From Lepidostoma basale (lineage: Eukaryota > Arthropoda > Insecta > Trichoptera > Lepidostomatidae): a DNA stretch of 64,000 nt. The DNA lies in contig JAHDVF020001052.1 in assembly GCA_022606425.2 (NCBI GenBank), forward strand, positions 301,514 through 365,513. The letters are read 5' to 3'. Shown here piece by piece: positions 42,705 to 54,312 of this stretch (position 1 is the stretch's first letter; each line of letters starts with the position of its first letter). A program made the position numbers and the translations under genes. The notes under the pieces are model-generated. The model was not told the DNA's origin. It ran no database searches and saw only the letters and a list, made by a program, of their open reading frames with translations.

Positions 42705-43340
42705 TTTTTTTCTGCTTCCTTGTTGTAGACCTATGTGGTCTGTTCTCCAGAGTGTAGCTCCCCAGCTTTCCTTTCATCTTTTAGGAGGTCTCTACGAGGA
42801 CGAGTCTCATGAGGCTGATTTTGCAATGCAATATAGGGGAGTCTGGTGATATCTACTCTTTGAACATGACCGTATCAGTTCCTTTTTCGCAGTCTGCTCC
42901 ATCTTATAATGTCCTCAACCTCACATATCTCTCTTATTCTGGTGTTCCTCACGCGATCTCTCAGTGTCTTGCCTGCTATTGTCCGCAGTGTCATTATTTC
43001 GGAAGTTCTTAAAACTTGTTTGATCCTTACTGTGTCTGCCCTTGCTTCGACGCCAAATGGTCTCGACTCAAATTGGTCTTACGCATGCTTTATAGATTCT
43101 CATATTACTCTTAATGGGCCATGTCTTTTTTTACTATACTGTGGATTTTAGAGCTGCCTTGTTTACATGGGTTTTTATTTAATTCCGCAGATCAGCTCCT
43201 ACCACCAGGTCTATGCCTAGATACTTGAAGGTCCTGACCTGTTCTATGGGTTGATTTCCTATGACCAGGTTACATGCTTTGGGGGGGTATACATTTTGTT
43301 TTTTTGATAGAGATCGTCATGTTGTATTTCTTACAGGCCT
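42705..43340 (-). pseudogene. RTE-like LINE C-terminus
   Basis: Minus-strand frames show a thumb-like segment, a TLRDRVRNTRIREICEVEDI-like stretch and an FKE-ISPDSPILHCKIS-type end. This is the same family as 11565-11870 and 4306-4800 but longer. It is frameshifted throughout. Confidence 0.72.
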
Positions 43341-44202
43341 GATCTTTCAAATGAATTGTTGATTTTAAGTACAATATATCATTTTGCCCTTACGCACGTT
43401 GAGTAGACTCAATTGGTGTAATCTTTTCTGTATCTGTAATATGAAAAAATACAATGCAGAATGAGGAAACTAAGAAAGAAGAATAATAAAATGTTTTAAA
43501 AAAATTGTATTAATAAATGATGTTATGTTCAAAAGTTATTGACAAAATTTATTTCTATACTTCACGGATACACGGGTCTAATATATATTAAATTCAAACA
43601 CGTATTTTCATACCCTTTCACTTGATTTGATTGAAGTTTATCCCGACATACCTACCTGCGCCGAGCACCGAGGGACACCTGATTTTCACGCTTGACTCGA
43701 GTACACGTGTACAAAAAAGATCAGAAAATGTGATAAACATAATTTACGACATCCACTGCTCATAAATCGTACAAATCTCTGAAAAAATTCAACAAATCGA
43801 ACGAATCGGAGAATATGAAAGTTTCTTTGTAGACTTTATAAATAAGTAGAGAAAGATAAATCATAACACGATGTTACCTGTCTAATGAGAGATAATTTCG
43901 TGGTGAATGTGTTCTCTTTAGCCGTAAACACGAGATTTATTGCTAAAATTATATGCGAATAGTGCTAGGCAGCCGCGCTGGCATTACGTACGACCTATCT
44001 CAAAGGCTACGGAATTCAATGAATGTAGCGTGAATGTAGATGCGTATCGCTATAGGTAAACATAAATATCTTGTTCATTTCAATAATTCCGGAACAACAA
44101 GGGCCCAACTTGATAACAGGCTCAAAGGAAACTCGGGGATCAATAATTTAACTAATATAAGTTTGATGGCTTATGCAAAGACACGTTATTTTGATACGCT
44201 TC
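43341..44202. other. unclassified sequence
   Basis: No repeat or gene recognised. Confidence 0.4.
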
Positions 44203-44410
44203 CTCTTCTTTTTCTTCTTATTTTAATAGATCTGACGATCTGTGGCAGAGAAATCATGTCTACTGGGAGGGTGAGGTCCACATTTTTCTCCACCTCTTAG
44301 GTAGTTTTCCAGGTGAACGGTGTTAGGAAGGGATTTTGTAAGCGGCTGTATATTGGTGGCTGTATATAAGCGTCTGTCATTATCCATTCTGGTTACAAGG
44401 TCCGTTCAGT
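44203..44410 (-). mobile_element. RTE-like LINE C-terminal fragment
   Basis: Matches 61573-61760 (minus): ttttaatagatctgacgatc, the HDFSATDRQIY-type end and the GAA-rich tail. Confidence 0.75.
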
Positions 44411-44454
44411 ATATTTTTAAATTTAAATTATATAAATAAGGGAGTGTTTTTCGG

Positions 44455-44945
44455 CTGGGAGGAGGGGGTTGCTCCTCTGTGACGGGCCTCGTTCCTATCC
44501 CTCTTGGCCATTATAATAATTTGTGCAGTGGTTTTATTTATTTATTTAATATTATGAAATGCTTTCTAAACCTCGTCCTTTGTCCTACATGCCAAAAACT
44601 GTACTCCACATTTTTTTTCCCATCCCGCATTGTCTCCTCTGCCTCTCTTGTTCTTCCCGCTGTATATTCCTGTGGTGTATCATTCTTTTTATCTTTTATA
44701 TAATGTTCCTAAAATGTTCATGTATTATTATGCTTATTTATTCAATAAAGTACAGCGGAGCATAGAAGTAAGATGGGGTAGATTAAATGTGGTCTGGCAC
44801 CCCCTTGTTGTTGCCGTCTTTAAATGTAAGTCCCGGATAGACCGGGTACAGGTCCAGGGAGTGTACGAGCAAGGCTGACAAAAGGGCGCCGCTACGTCCT
44901 ATAACAGCCTTGGGTATGTAGCGGGAAAAAAAAAATAAAAAAATA
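44455..44945 (+). mobile_element. U-family element, poly-A ended
   Basis: Contains attaaatgtggtctggcacc, gtaagtcccggatagaccgg and cgctacgtcctataacagcc, ending gcgggaaaaaaaaaataaaa. It is a diverged member with an A-rich 3' end, which supports a retroposon origin for the family. Confidence 0.75.
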
Positions 44946-45019
44946 AATAAGAAAGTATGGTTGTTATCCGTGGCTCTATCCCACGGCATTCCCTTTAGGA
45001 ATGCTCGGAACCAATAATT

Positions 45020-45347
45020 CTTTAGAGATTCGAAGAGATGAGCATCTCATTACCCATTTATTTAAATTAATCAGGGGATATTTCGAGAACTCGGCCGTGC
45101 TAGAGGGTGTTGGTCTTTTTGTCCCTGATAGTTTTCTCCGACAGGGACAGCACAGATTGTTTTACCTACCGGCCACCAGAACCAATCTGGTGACACAAGT
45201 TGAATGCGGTCTCCTCAGAGATCGACGTCTTTCATATGAGTGAAGGTACGTTCAGGAAACAAATACTCTCACTTTAGAAAGTATCTTGTCTTCCTAATGT
45301 CAAACCATCTCTAATGCGTTCCTGGTACTATGTTATATTTTTATAAT
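45020..45347 (+). pseudogene. CR1/L2-like LINE C-terminus
   Basis: The plus frame ends VPDSFLRQGQHRLFYLPATR, then TNLVTQVECGLLRDRRLSYE and a stop, resembling the C-terminus of CR1/L2-type reverse transcriptases. The 3' UTR matches 22530-22748 and 18478-18740. Confidence 0.7.
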
Positions 45348-45833
45348 ATAATATTTCCAAAAGCTGAGAGATAAACATTATTTTCTTCATATAGCTAATT
45401 CAGTCAAAGAATCTACTGTAAAGAAAGGTCTACAAAATTGAAACTTTTGAATGTGTCAACTTATTTGAGATCAAATATAAATGAGGTAGATCTTTAATAT
45501 AAAAAGGGAGCCTTTGTTTCGTTCAAAAATCGAACTAAGGTCTTTCTATGGTTCAATAAAATCGCTTTGATACTGTTTTAGGAAGGGTAACCAAGAAATC
45601 CGATAACAAACTAGCAGGCCCGGATAAGCGTGTGCTTTGTATTAAGTCCTGGTTTCGTGGGAAATCCTTTGTCTTAGCAAATGGAGGATACATTTAAAAC
45701 ATATTATACCCTACCAAAATGAGTCCTTAGTGTATACAATACTATGTATAAACATACAGGTATGTGTGAATAACATTAGGCTATATCTTAAGCTTGGTCT
45801 ATATGTTACCCAAATAATAGTAAATAGGAGTAT
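45348..45833. other. unclassified sequence
   Basis: Nothing recognised. Confidence 0.4.
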
Positions 45834-46375
45834 TGTACGGGACAGATTACTCCCCCCGTACTATTAATATTTATTTAGGCCGCTGACTGCTGCTTAGTCT
45901 CCAGATGTAGTGTAGATGGTGAATGTGGAGAATATGGCGTGATGATACTTGTGTGTAATAAAACCAAGTTTTATTATTATGCGGCGATCGGTGCAGGAGT
46001 TGTGGCGAAGAGAGTGGTGGCAGTAGCTCAAAGCCTTTTCAAGGACTGGTTTTCATGTAAATAGGAGCGCACAAGCCTCCAGACGCCAAGCGAGTGAGTG
46101 AGTGAGTGCGTGCCGATTCCAAATACGACCGGCTTATATAACCTTCGCGGTACCAAGCTACCGCGGCTTCTAGCGCGCCTTGTGATTGGTCGCTAACTAT
46201 GGCGTGGCAACGGTCTACCGTTTCGAAGAATTTTTCTTCGCGGCACCCGTTGCCACGGCGTCTTAGCCTTATGATTGGTCGTTAACTATGGCGTGGCAAC
46301 GGTCTACCGTTTCGGAGAATTTTACAATCTTGTTGCCGCAGCCGTTGCCACGGCGTCGTTTCCGAGAATTTTATC
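45834..46375 (-). promoter_or_regulatory. LTR-like promoter region (possible solo LTR)
   Basis: Read on the minus strand it runs like a retroviral-type LTR. Two GC-rich tandem units each end in a CCAAT box (46278-46274 and 46189-46185). A TATATAAG box follows at 46140-46133, then a likely start about 30 bp on in a CACTCACTCA stretch, and AATAAA near 45975. The left edge TGTACGGG would be the CA end. The right edge is hidden by a SINE. A dispersed gene promoter is the alternative. No internal retroelement genes are seen. Confidence 0.55.
46184..46361. repeat. two tandem 89-bp GC-rich units
   Basis: Units 46184-46272 and 46273-46361 each start gattggtcg and contain actatggcgtggcaacggtc. Each holds an inverted repeat, cgtggcaacgg against ccgttgccacg. 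They sit just upstream of the TATA box, like an LTR enhancer. Confidence 0.88.
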
Positions 46376-46636
46376 GTTTTTTTTTTAAATTTAATTATCT
46401 TTTTATGTATACAACAGGTTGCTTGAACCCAATTACTGCATACAATTTATTTTTTTAGCTCTTATATCGATTCTCGTGACATGTGATAGGTAGCCAATCT
46501 ATCGCCATTTTATTGTCACGTGAATTCTACACCAGACCAAAGACAGTGTGACAATCACACTGCCATCGCCGGGAATCGAACCCGGGACCTTCGGTATGGA
46601 AGTCAGAGCTCTTACCACTCTGCCACGAAGGTCGTC
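46376..46636 (-). mobile_element. tRNA-derived SINE, tail type b
   Basis: Nearly full length. B-box GGTTCGATTCC is intact on the minus strand. Probable 8-bp target duplication attttatc (46368-46375) and attttgtc (46637-46644) with one mismatch. Inserted into the LTR-like region. Confidence 0.88.
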
Positions 46637-46644
46637 ATTTTGTC

Positions 46645-47079
46645 AGAGCTACTGCACACATCTCGTTACTATGCGCACTCCTTTCCGACCGCCTTATTTA
46701 TCATAATAAATGACAGAAACGAATTAAAACTTAAATTAATATGAAATTACTAGCATTGAGAACATAAAACGAATGTATTTGTAAATAATGAAAAAAATAT
46801 ATACGAGTATATATTGGTTTTGCATACGTCCGATACAAGTATCGTCTTAATTTCCTAAGCATTACCTTTGTAATCACAACTTATAACTACGTTAAGATAT
46901 TAGGTTTATATTATTTAAACTTTTTTATATGTTTTTCTTTATTTAGTTATAAAAAAAATATTGCTTTCAACTAATAAATTACATTTTTAAATACATAGTT
47001 AAATTCATAATGAAAATAAATTTAAAAAAGTACAATTAGGCACAAAACACACAAAGAAGAAATTAATAACTTTCAAACT
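46645..47079. other. unclassified sequence
   Basis: The first 60 bp may continue the LTR-like region; the rest is AT-rich. Confidence 0.35.
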
Positions 47080-47640
47080 TAAAAATGTGACCGGACGTAC
47101 ACTATACTCGTACATTGGTTGTGGAATTTGTGAACATTATCTGAGTCCTTCATGACTTGCAGTAAGCTATTAAATACTTTCAAACCCTTGTAAAAAAATC
47201 TGTTTTCAAAACCCCTTGATAATGTATTATTAATTCTAAAATTAGTTTTGCCTTTCGTTGGGTACCCATGTATTTCATAATTGTAAGCATCCTGGTCTTA
47301 CAAATATTTTGGAAGAAGTCCACCCTTCAATTTGTAGGCAAAAATAATTGGATTTAAGGTGACCTTCTGTCTTATTGATTACATCTTCAAATCTTCAAGC
47401 ATCGTCTTAATTCGTGCGCGTTTACTGCACCCCAGTACAATTCTTATTATTTTATTTTGAACTATTTGCATCTTTTGAGTATCGGTTTTATTAATCAAAT
47501 ATAAAATGGTGGAACAATAATTAAAATGAGGGGCAACTAACGCATTGTGCACCAGGTGTGCATGTTCTGTGTCCAATTTATTTCTAATTCTGCCCAGAAA
47601 ACCGACCCTTTGAGCAACTTTTTTAGTTTTTAATTGTATC
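47080..47640 (-). pseudogene. LINE reverse transcriptase C-terminus (CR1/jockey-like)
   Basis: The minus frame (47640-47380) reads VAQRVGFLGRIRNKLDTEHA, LVAPHFNYCSTILYLI and QNKIIRIVLGCSKRARIKTM, a thumb domain. A frameshifted tail follows with RINNTLSRGFENRFFYKG and LKVFNSL. These features fit CR1/jockey-type LINEs. No microsatellite tail was found. Confidence 0.82.
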
Positions 47641-47790
47641 TCAATAGAGACGAAGACGTAAACTGGAAACTGAACATGGATGATCAAGGTGTTAACAGGA
47701 CTTATGACCTGTCATTGGTAATTACAACATTCCCCATTCCACCTTTGTTATTTGTGATCATGCATGACAAATTTTTTGGAAGATGTATAA
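47632..47790 (+). repeat. repeat family R5 copy
   Basis: tctcaatagagacgaagacg and caggacttatgacctgtcat are present, and the far end runs to ttttttggaagatgtata. Confidence 0.78.
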
Positions 47791-47791
47791 C

Positions 47792-47868
47792 TAACTAACT
47801 AACTAACTAACCATCACGCCGTCTCCCCGAAAGGGTAGGCAGAAAGAATGGACTGTCACACTTTAACC
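47792..47868 (-). mobile_element. RTE1 3' scrap
   Basis: TTAG tail plus about 60 bp of the terminal coding region; a severe 5' truncation. Confidence 0.8.
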
Positions 47869-48959
47869 GATGCGGCACTCCATCCTTCTCTTTTCGCCCC
47901 GCGGGAGACGCGATGTGATGGGTTGCGAACCTCATCGCCACCAATAGGCATCTCCCGCGCACACTTCGATCTTCCAACATCCACAAAATAAATCTAAAAC
48001 AAATAATATAAAATACAATGATATAAAATAAAATAACAAAATAAAAATAATTTAATACAAAATGTTATTTTAGATGGTGCACATTTGTCTATTTAATTTA
48101 TGTTCCACGAATCCACCGTTTTTTTAAATTTAGCACATAATGTAATAACACATAATGTTTTTCCGATGTTGCACATGTTGACATGGACGATCCGGACTTT
48201 TGTGTTTATTTAATTTACGAGTATATTACACGTATCCACCGTTTTTAATTAATGTTCCACGTATCCACTTTTTTTATTTGGCAGTAATTAGGCACTTAAA
48301 ACCATTGGCACTTAAAACCAACCAACACCAGCAAGAACTTTAAAAGAATATTGAAGAAATTATTCAAATTGTCATTGGAACAAAACAAACAAACAAACAT
48401 TGGAAGATGTATATATACTTCAAAATCCATATTTATCTTCACGTGGCAGTTTCAGTCAGCCATCTATGTAGATTTGGTTGCACTAGTGAATTTTTTCAAG
48501 AATTAACCTATACAACCGACCCACTAACGCCATCTATGGAGAATGATTTTCGGCATTTAGCAAACTACCTTATTAACACAATGTGAAGGCTGTTGACCAA
48601 CATATTGTTAGAAGCCGCTAGGAGTATTATTCCATTCTATATGCCAAAGAATTTTGAAATTTGAACTTTTTTAGTCACGTATGAGGCTACTGATCTACTG
48701 ATCACTTAGTGTGCAGAGAAATTACTATAAGCTTTGTACTTGAATTTAACGAATCAATTAAGTATGGATGTTGTTATTTAAATTTTCATAGTAGTAGTTC
48801 AATGTAAATAATTAAAATAAAAATTTATTTATAATATATATTAATTCTGATTCCACTAAGGTTTATTTCTAAGTCATAAACTGAAGAGGAATCAAAATTT
48901 ATTTAAAAATTTTATTTATTATTTTATTATATTTTCATTGTTCAATTAAGTATCACGGT
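47869..48959. other. mixed repeat scraps
   Basis: 47869-47995 is GC-rich (cgccccgcgggagacgcgat) and may be another LINE end. 48080-48280 contains the repeated text cacg(t/a)atccaccgttttt, three times. 48405-48480 resembles the far end of R5. No gene. Confidence 0.4.
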
Positions 48960-49200
48960 GTCTGAAAAATCTGGTCTGGAAGAACAAACACATGCAAATT
49001 GACAGCAAGGTCATAATTTATAAGGCATATATGCGACAATATACTGGAGGGACAATGTAGCCGGAATGGATATAGCCGCTTACGAAATCCCTTCCGGACA
49101 TTGTCCACCTGGAAGACCGCCTGGGACCGCTGGACCTCATCATCCCAGGATACATGATTTCTGTGCCACACATCATCAGATATATTAAAAGAAAAAGTTA
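48960..49200 (+). pseudogene. RTE-like LINE C-terminus with deletion
   Basis: Matches the minus-strand element at 61573-62000, but with the middle removed. caaattgacagcaaggtcat is followed directly by the atactggagggacaatgtag region. Confidence 0.72.
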
Positions 49201-49291
49201 ATAATTTCGGTTAATAATATATATATATACACAAATGAAATGGAGTAATGATGTAATGTGTGTGGTTTGCTGTTTAAGTATATAGCAATTT

Positions 49292-49385
49292 ATTTATTGT
49301 TTCTTGAACAATGATGGAAAACTCCGTATTAAATAATAAATACGAATGTAAATGTCTATTTTCGAGAAGTTTTATTATAATCAAT
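49292..49385. repeat. fold-back family P, copy 17 (left arm)
   Basis: ttattgtttcttgaacaatg, actccgtattaaataataaa, tctattttcgagaagtttta. Confidence 0.8.
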
Positions 49386-49477
49386 GCTTATTGTTTCCTT
49401 TTCTAAATAAAATAGACTATTAAATTAATCTACTTTTTTGCTAAGAAACTTATTGTAACAGGTAATATCAGTTTGTA

Positions 49478-50535
49478 TATGCGAGGGTCGTTTGATGGAA
49501 AGCCACCCTTCGATAAATGGCGTTATGTGACAACGAATGCCGTATTGGTTTTGACATCTGCTATCTAACAGATGACGTCTGTCAAAATTTGAAGCAAAAA
49601 TCCAATTAGTTTGGTTTTTATCGCCGTTGCAAGCAAGCAACTTGTGTGTCACAATGGCGACTGTGTTAGTTCTCATACTTCTTTGTAGAGGTCACTGCTG
49701 CTTGATATTAGGTGTTTCGGAATGTTCGATCCGTTTTATAACAGAGGACTATGGCTGCTTCATGCCTTTAAATCTGGCGGCCATTTTATTATTTAATAAG
49801 CCTGAGCATCTGTCAATTAAGTTCAGTTTGCACATGCTTGTCATTCTCACAACAACATGTGTTATATCGCTCCTTATAATTTCGGCTTTCGTGGTAAATA
49901 AAAAGTATTTGCGGGAAGTTCTGCTGTTCTATTTTAATTGGAAGAAGAGTGCAGTTGAGGCGCATAAAATGCTTGTGGAAATTTATGGCTATTATGCCTC
50001 AAGGCAATTTGTGATTTTAGCATTGACGACAAAGATCGCTCTGGAAAACCGAAAAAGTTTGGCCGGAAAACTAACTTTTTTAACCAGGTCAAACGGTCTC
50101 GAAAAAAGGTTACCGACGACAACTTATGCGATTAAAGCAGGCATTGGCTGAAAAACGACCGAAATGGGGCAACAGGCACAGCAAGCTGATTCTTCAACAC
50201 GACAACGCTCGACCTCACATCGCATACGAGGTCAAAAACTACATATGAAATGTGGGTTGGGAGTTTTTACCACACCCGCCTTATTCACCAGACGTGGAAC
50301 CATCAGACTACCACTTGTTCAGATCCATGACGCATCCCTTAGAAGAGCAGAACTTTACTTCATATGCAGATGTCAAGAATTATGTCGATGCCTTGATTCC
50401 CTCAAAATACGAGATGTTTTTTTGACGATGGATTCATCTATGGCCAGAAAGATGGGAAAAGTATTGGCTAACGTTGGACAATATTTTGATTGAAGTATTT
50501 TTTATTTTGCTTTTCAAATAAATGCAATTTTTATT
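49478..50535 (+). pseudogene. mariner transposase remnant (mellifera-like)
   Basis: Starts with gagggtcgtttgatgg, a mariner-type terminal repeat. It then has the N-terminal LLFYFNWKKSAVEAHKMLVE (about 49917-49980), a frameshift, and DFSIDDKDRSGKPKKF. A deletion removes the second helix-turn-helix and the first catalytic D. The C-terminal half reads LILQHDNARPHIAYEVKNYI, then (after a stop codon) NVGWEFLPHPPYSPDVEPSD and YHLFRSMTHPLE, with 34 residues between the second and third D (the stop counted as one). The 174-codon frame at 49627-50151 is partly an artefact of the 5' UTR. Confidence 0.85.
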
Positions 50536-51410
50536 TAAAAAAACGGACCAAATACAATGCAACTAAAACATAAAACACAGTAGGTACTTAAAATGCATCA
50601 CTGGTTCTAGTTATGATTTATTGCAAACTTGCATCAGTCTGGCTGCCTTAATGTAATCATGCATGATGTATATACATATCTTGTCAACGGAGATTTTCCT
50701 ATTAAATAACATTAATGAAAAATGGAATTTGCAGATCATATTACGTGTTTTTTTTTCCTGTGAAATTGTCTTAGTACATATATTTTTTAAAAATATTGTT
50801 CGTTGGTTAAATTGAAATTTAATTTAATTTTAGGGATCTAAGATTGCGCTACTGTATGAAAGTATGTGTTCCCATAAAATCGCCTTAAAATTTAATCTGA
50901 CACACTTTCTAGTAAGCCGCCGCAATACAAAAGCCATTAAGCTTCCCCTTTGTGAGAAAAAGTGATCTGGTTTTCCTTGAGCCGGATCTGTAGAAGGGAA
51001 CAACACAATGAGAACTCTGCGTCAATGCTATTTGTACAGTTTGTATTGAAAGTCATGAGAAGCGTCGATTGTACGGGGCACAATCCTCGCGAACAATATA
51101 ATACGAGGCAATCTCACAGACACCGCGGGGAGTGAGATACAAAACGGTTCTTAAAGCCACGGTACTTTATTACAGCTAATCTCGGAGCCTTATATCGAGG
51201 TGTTTTATTCCATTGACTTTTGATTTCATTATTGTGTTCTAAATAAGCAATTAAAATATTGTTTAAATTAATTATTAAACACATTTTAACAAGTAATACT
51301 CATTTTTATACGAAACATTCACTTTGGGGTGAGATATTTGGGATTTATAAATACACGTTTTTTAAATAATAATAAAAAAATCTTCTATTAAACATAGAAT
51401 TGTAATTATA
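50536..51410. other. single-copy-looking sequence
   Basis: Less AT-rich at 50900-51180. Nothing recognised. Confidence 0.4.
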
Positions 51411-52116
51411 CAGGGTGCGCCATATTTTATGTTTGTATATGAATTTTGAATAACTTTAAAAAAAATATCCAATTTTTATATATGAGGTGATTTTTAATTA
51501 ATTTGTTATGCTACTTTTATGTTTTATTTATCCAAATTTTTGAATACAATATCAATCAAGTGGGCGCCTTTACTGGCCAAAGCAAAATGTAATCTTTTTG
51601 CTGCGTTTTCCATCACTTTTTTGAGCGTCTCGGGCGGTATAGCAATGATTTTGGCACAAATGTTTGCCTTGAGCTCGTCAGTGGTCCGAGACTTACTGGC
51701 GTATACTTTGTTTTTCAAATAGCCCCACAAAAAGAAGTCTGGAGGGGTCAAATCTGGAGATTCGGGTGGCCAGTCAATGTCGCCTTTCTTTGACATCACA
51801 CGTACAGGGAATTTTCGATACAGAAACTGCATTGTTTGATTTGCAGTGTGGCACCAAATGACGAATGGTGTTGTCAGGCGGTGCTTGTTGGCCACGATAT
51901 TATCGACGATATGCACGTTGAGTTAACACAATTGTACGATTGTTTATTTTAATGTACAGCGTAACTTTTTCGGTGCATGTTTTGGTGTGAAGCGATTCAT
52001 GGTTAAAATTATATTGAATTGACGTTTCAAAAACATGTTTACTCTAAGTCAATCAGTTGATAAATGTAAAATTTATTCAATATTTACATACCCTACATAA
52101 AATATGGCGCACCCTG
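51411..52116 (-). mobile_element. internally deleted Tc1/mariner-type element
   Basis: 706-bp element flanked by TA on each side (51409-51410 and 52117-52118). The ends are perfect inverted repeats of at least 21 bp, beginning cagggtgcgccatatttt. It carries a C-terminal transposase fragment but no N-terminal domain, so it must have moved using another element's enzyme. The clean ends suggest a recent insertion. Confidence 0.92.
51524..51916 (-). CDS. C-terminal fragment of a Tc1/mariner-superfamily transposase
   Basis: A 130-codon open frame (the start is an arbitrary internal Met). It contains WPPESPDLTPPDFFLWGYLK and NKVYASKSRTTDELKANI, the third catalytic acidic region and C-terminus of the DDE/D domain common in arthropod Tc1/mariner-type transposases. 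The DNA-binding domain and earlier catalytic residues are absent. The frame is intact but cannot encode a working enzyme. Confidence 0.85.
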   Translation of the reverse strand: MHIVDNIVANKHRLTTPFVIWCHTANQTMQFLYRKFPVRVMSKKGDIDWPPESPDLTPPDFFLWGYLKNKVYASKSRTTDELKANICAKIIAIPPETLKKVMENAAKRLHFALASKGAHLIDIVFKNLDK

Positions 52117-52118
52117 TA

Positions 52119-52345
52119 TTTGATGCCAACTATTTTAGTTTCACTTGTACCCAAGCTTTATAAGGGCAATTTTTATTTTTACAAAGTTAAAACAATATAA
52201 AAAAATGCATAAACTTGATATCATTATTGTGATCTAAATAATCAATCAAAATATTGTTTAAATAAGTTATTAAACAGCGGTTTACAACTAATACTATTTT
52301 TTATACTGAGGAATGACCGGTTGTCCGAAACATTTCTAATTTATA
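52119..52345. repeat. hammerhead family C and E scraps
   Basis: 52127-52172 (minus) keeps GCTTGGGTACAAGT, then GAAA and CTA: family C without its core. 52315-52345 has tgtccgaaacat of family E. Confidence 0.5.
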
Positions 52346-53019
52346 ATTTTAATTTTTTTAAAAGTAGGTGTTGTATATAAAAAGTATATAAAAAGAAAAA
52401 GACAAATAAAACATCCACAACACAAAGTATTGCGAACATAGAAGAAATACAAAAAGTTTTTATATTGCAATATTGATGCTAAGTACAGGCAAAACTGGTT
52501 GGTGTAAAATATAATAACATTTCCACTTTAAAATACAAAGATTGTAATTTATATTATACAATTTTTATTTTAAAACACAAACGCGATAAATTAACTAACT
52601 AACAGACCATTCAGCTTCTACTCCAAACATACCCTATGTGTAGTTTGGAGTAAACCAAAGGAATCAAACATATGTAACCAGTAAACATATGGATTCATAT
52701 TGATTATTGGATATTTGCGACCATTTGCTTTATTTTACCACTGGCCCTCGAAGAGTTCACGAGGCTGCGCACGGTCAGAAATTTCACATTCAAAATTCAA
52801 TTCCACTTCACTGTTTAATATTTTCCAGCCATCAAATTTTTCTGCATTCCAAGCTGCATCTTCTCTTGATCTTCCTCTCAATTATCAGCTCCAATTATTG
52901 AAAATTCGGGTTGCCTATATTATACCCCAAGTAGACAGTTTAAGTAATAGATAATAGGTTTCGTTTGTAATAGATCAGTCAAAGATAAAATATATTATTT
53001 AAAGGTTTCCTTTGTATCC
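52346..53019. other. unclassified sequence
   Basis: An 84-codon plus frame (52700-52954) resembles nothing known. Confidence 0.35.
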
Positions 53020-53149
53020 TGTTGAATGGAAGTGAAGCTTGGAGTTTGCATGGTTTGTGATTGTGGAGAAGGCACAAGAGTTATGTTCTCCTTACCCTCT
53101 CTGCCTACCGTGATGGAAATGGCGTGATGCTTAGTTAGTTGGTAAGTTA
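53020..53149 (+). mobile_element. RTE1 fragment, deleted
   Basis: gttgaatggaagtgaagctt (LNGSEAW) is joined directly to the terminal ctctctgcctaccg region and a TTAG-like tail. This is a deletion like the one at 20262-20607. Confidence 0.7.
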
Positions 53150-54138
53150 GGTTTCCCATTAATAAAAATATATAATTTTTAATTTTTGATCAACTTAATG
53201 ACCACAATGTATGAATTAAAACAGTATTTTCCCACTTTGGAGTTTATTTTTCTCTCTGGGAAAGACATAAAACCAAAAGTGGAACAAACGGCGTTTTAAC
53301 AATTTGTCATGTTAACTATAACATTTCTTAATTCATTTCCAAAATGATAATTTTCGTTATTAAAAAAGGTGTTCATATTGTCTTAATTCGAATTCGATGC
53401 TGTTATTTGATATATTTAAAAATAAATGAAGACTCAAGAATCATAACGATCTTAATCACAGTCTTTATTTTTCACTAGAAGCTTCCACCTTAAAGTTACA
53501 GATTTCTAAATTTCTCGTTATTATAAATATTCTTATCTTCTACATAACATTACCATTAGCAAATTGTTTTATTTTTCTACCCAAAAAGAAAATGTGTCTC
53601 GAGACCCAACTTCAACCCACTTTTAAATTCAGATTTTCAATACACAAGTAAGCATTTTATACAAATATATATTTATATAACTCCGCACTAAGGGTTACTA
53701 CCCTTGTCATGAAACTACCCAAAGGAAACATTTCCTTAAAAGTCAACTCATTTTTACATAATTTGGGTTTCCGTTTTTCGTATAATATGACAGTAATTTC
53801 CCATGTTATTTTGCAAGTCCATATTTAGAATTAAATAAGTCCGTTTTCAAAACAATGGACATTTCATGCTTATTTAAATATAATATTACTGAATTTATTC
53901 ATTATATTATATATAAATTCGAATATAGCTTTTTGCTTAGACTTGGACTTGGATCTTGTGCATTGGTTGTAAAAACAAGGTAAAAATATCTGAATAACTT
54001 TTAAACTGAAAAAAAAACTTCTCAGTATTTATGCCATATGTTTTTAAAATATACATCATTTTTGAAATAAGTTTATGTGACCTCAAATATCTGGTTTAGG
54101 ATGAATTTGACTTAGAAGCGTTTTTAATATAATTCTGT
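53150..54138. other. AT-rich sequence
   Basis: A distant family B resemblance at 53240-53300 (ggagtttatttttctc). Otherwise nothing recognised. Confidence 0.4.
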
Positions 54139-54312
54139 TAACTAACAAACTAACCATCACGCCGTCTACCCGTAAGGTTAGGCAGGATTGATGGATTTCC
54201 ACACTTTTTTCCTGCTATACTTCTCTCTATTACTCAAAATTCATACATCATACATACATCGTGTCATGCACGCACGTCCATTGCTCCGTCTCTTCGCGTG
54301 ACCGATATGACG
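54139..54312 (-). mobile_element. RTE1 3' fragment
   Basis: TTAG tail, catcacgccgtctacccgta and minus-strand remnants of the CMNFE and RACMT codons. A short catacatcat duplication lies near 54240. Confidence 0.75.

Noticed and set aside
49627..50151. The longest open frame (174 codons), with hydrophobic stretches like a membrane protein
   Set aside because: Its second half is the mariner N-terminus in frame and the first half is the element's 5' UTR. The frame is chance.
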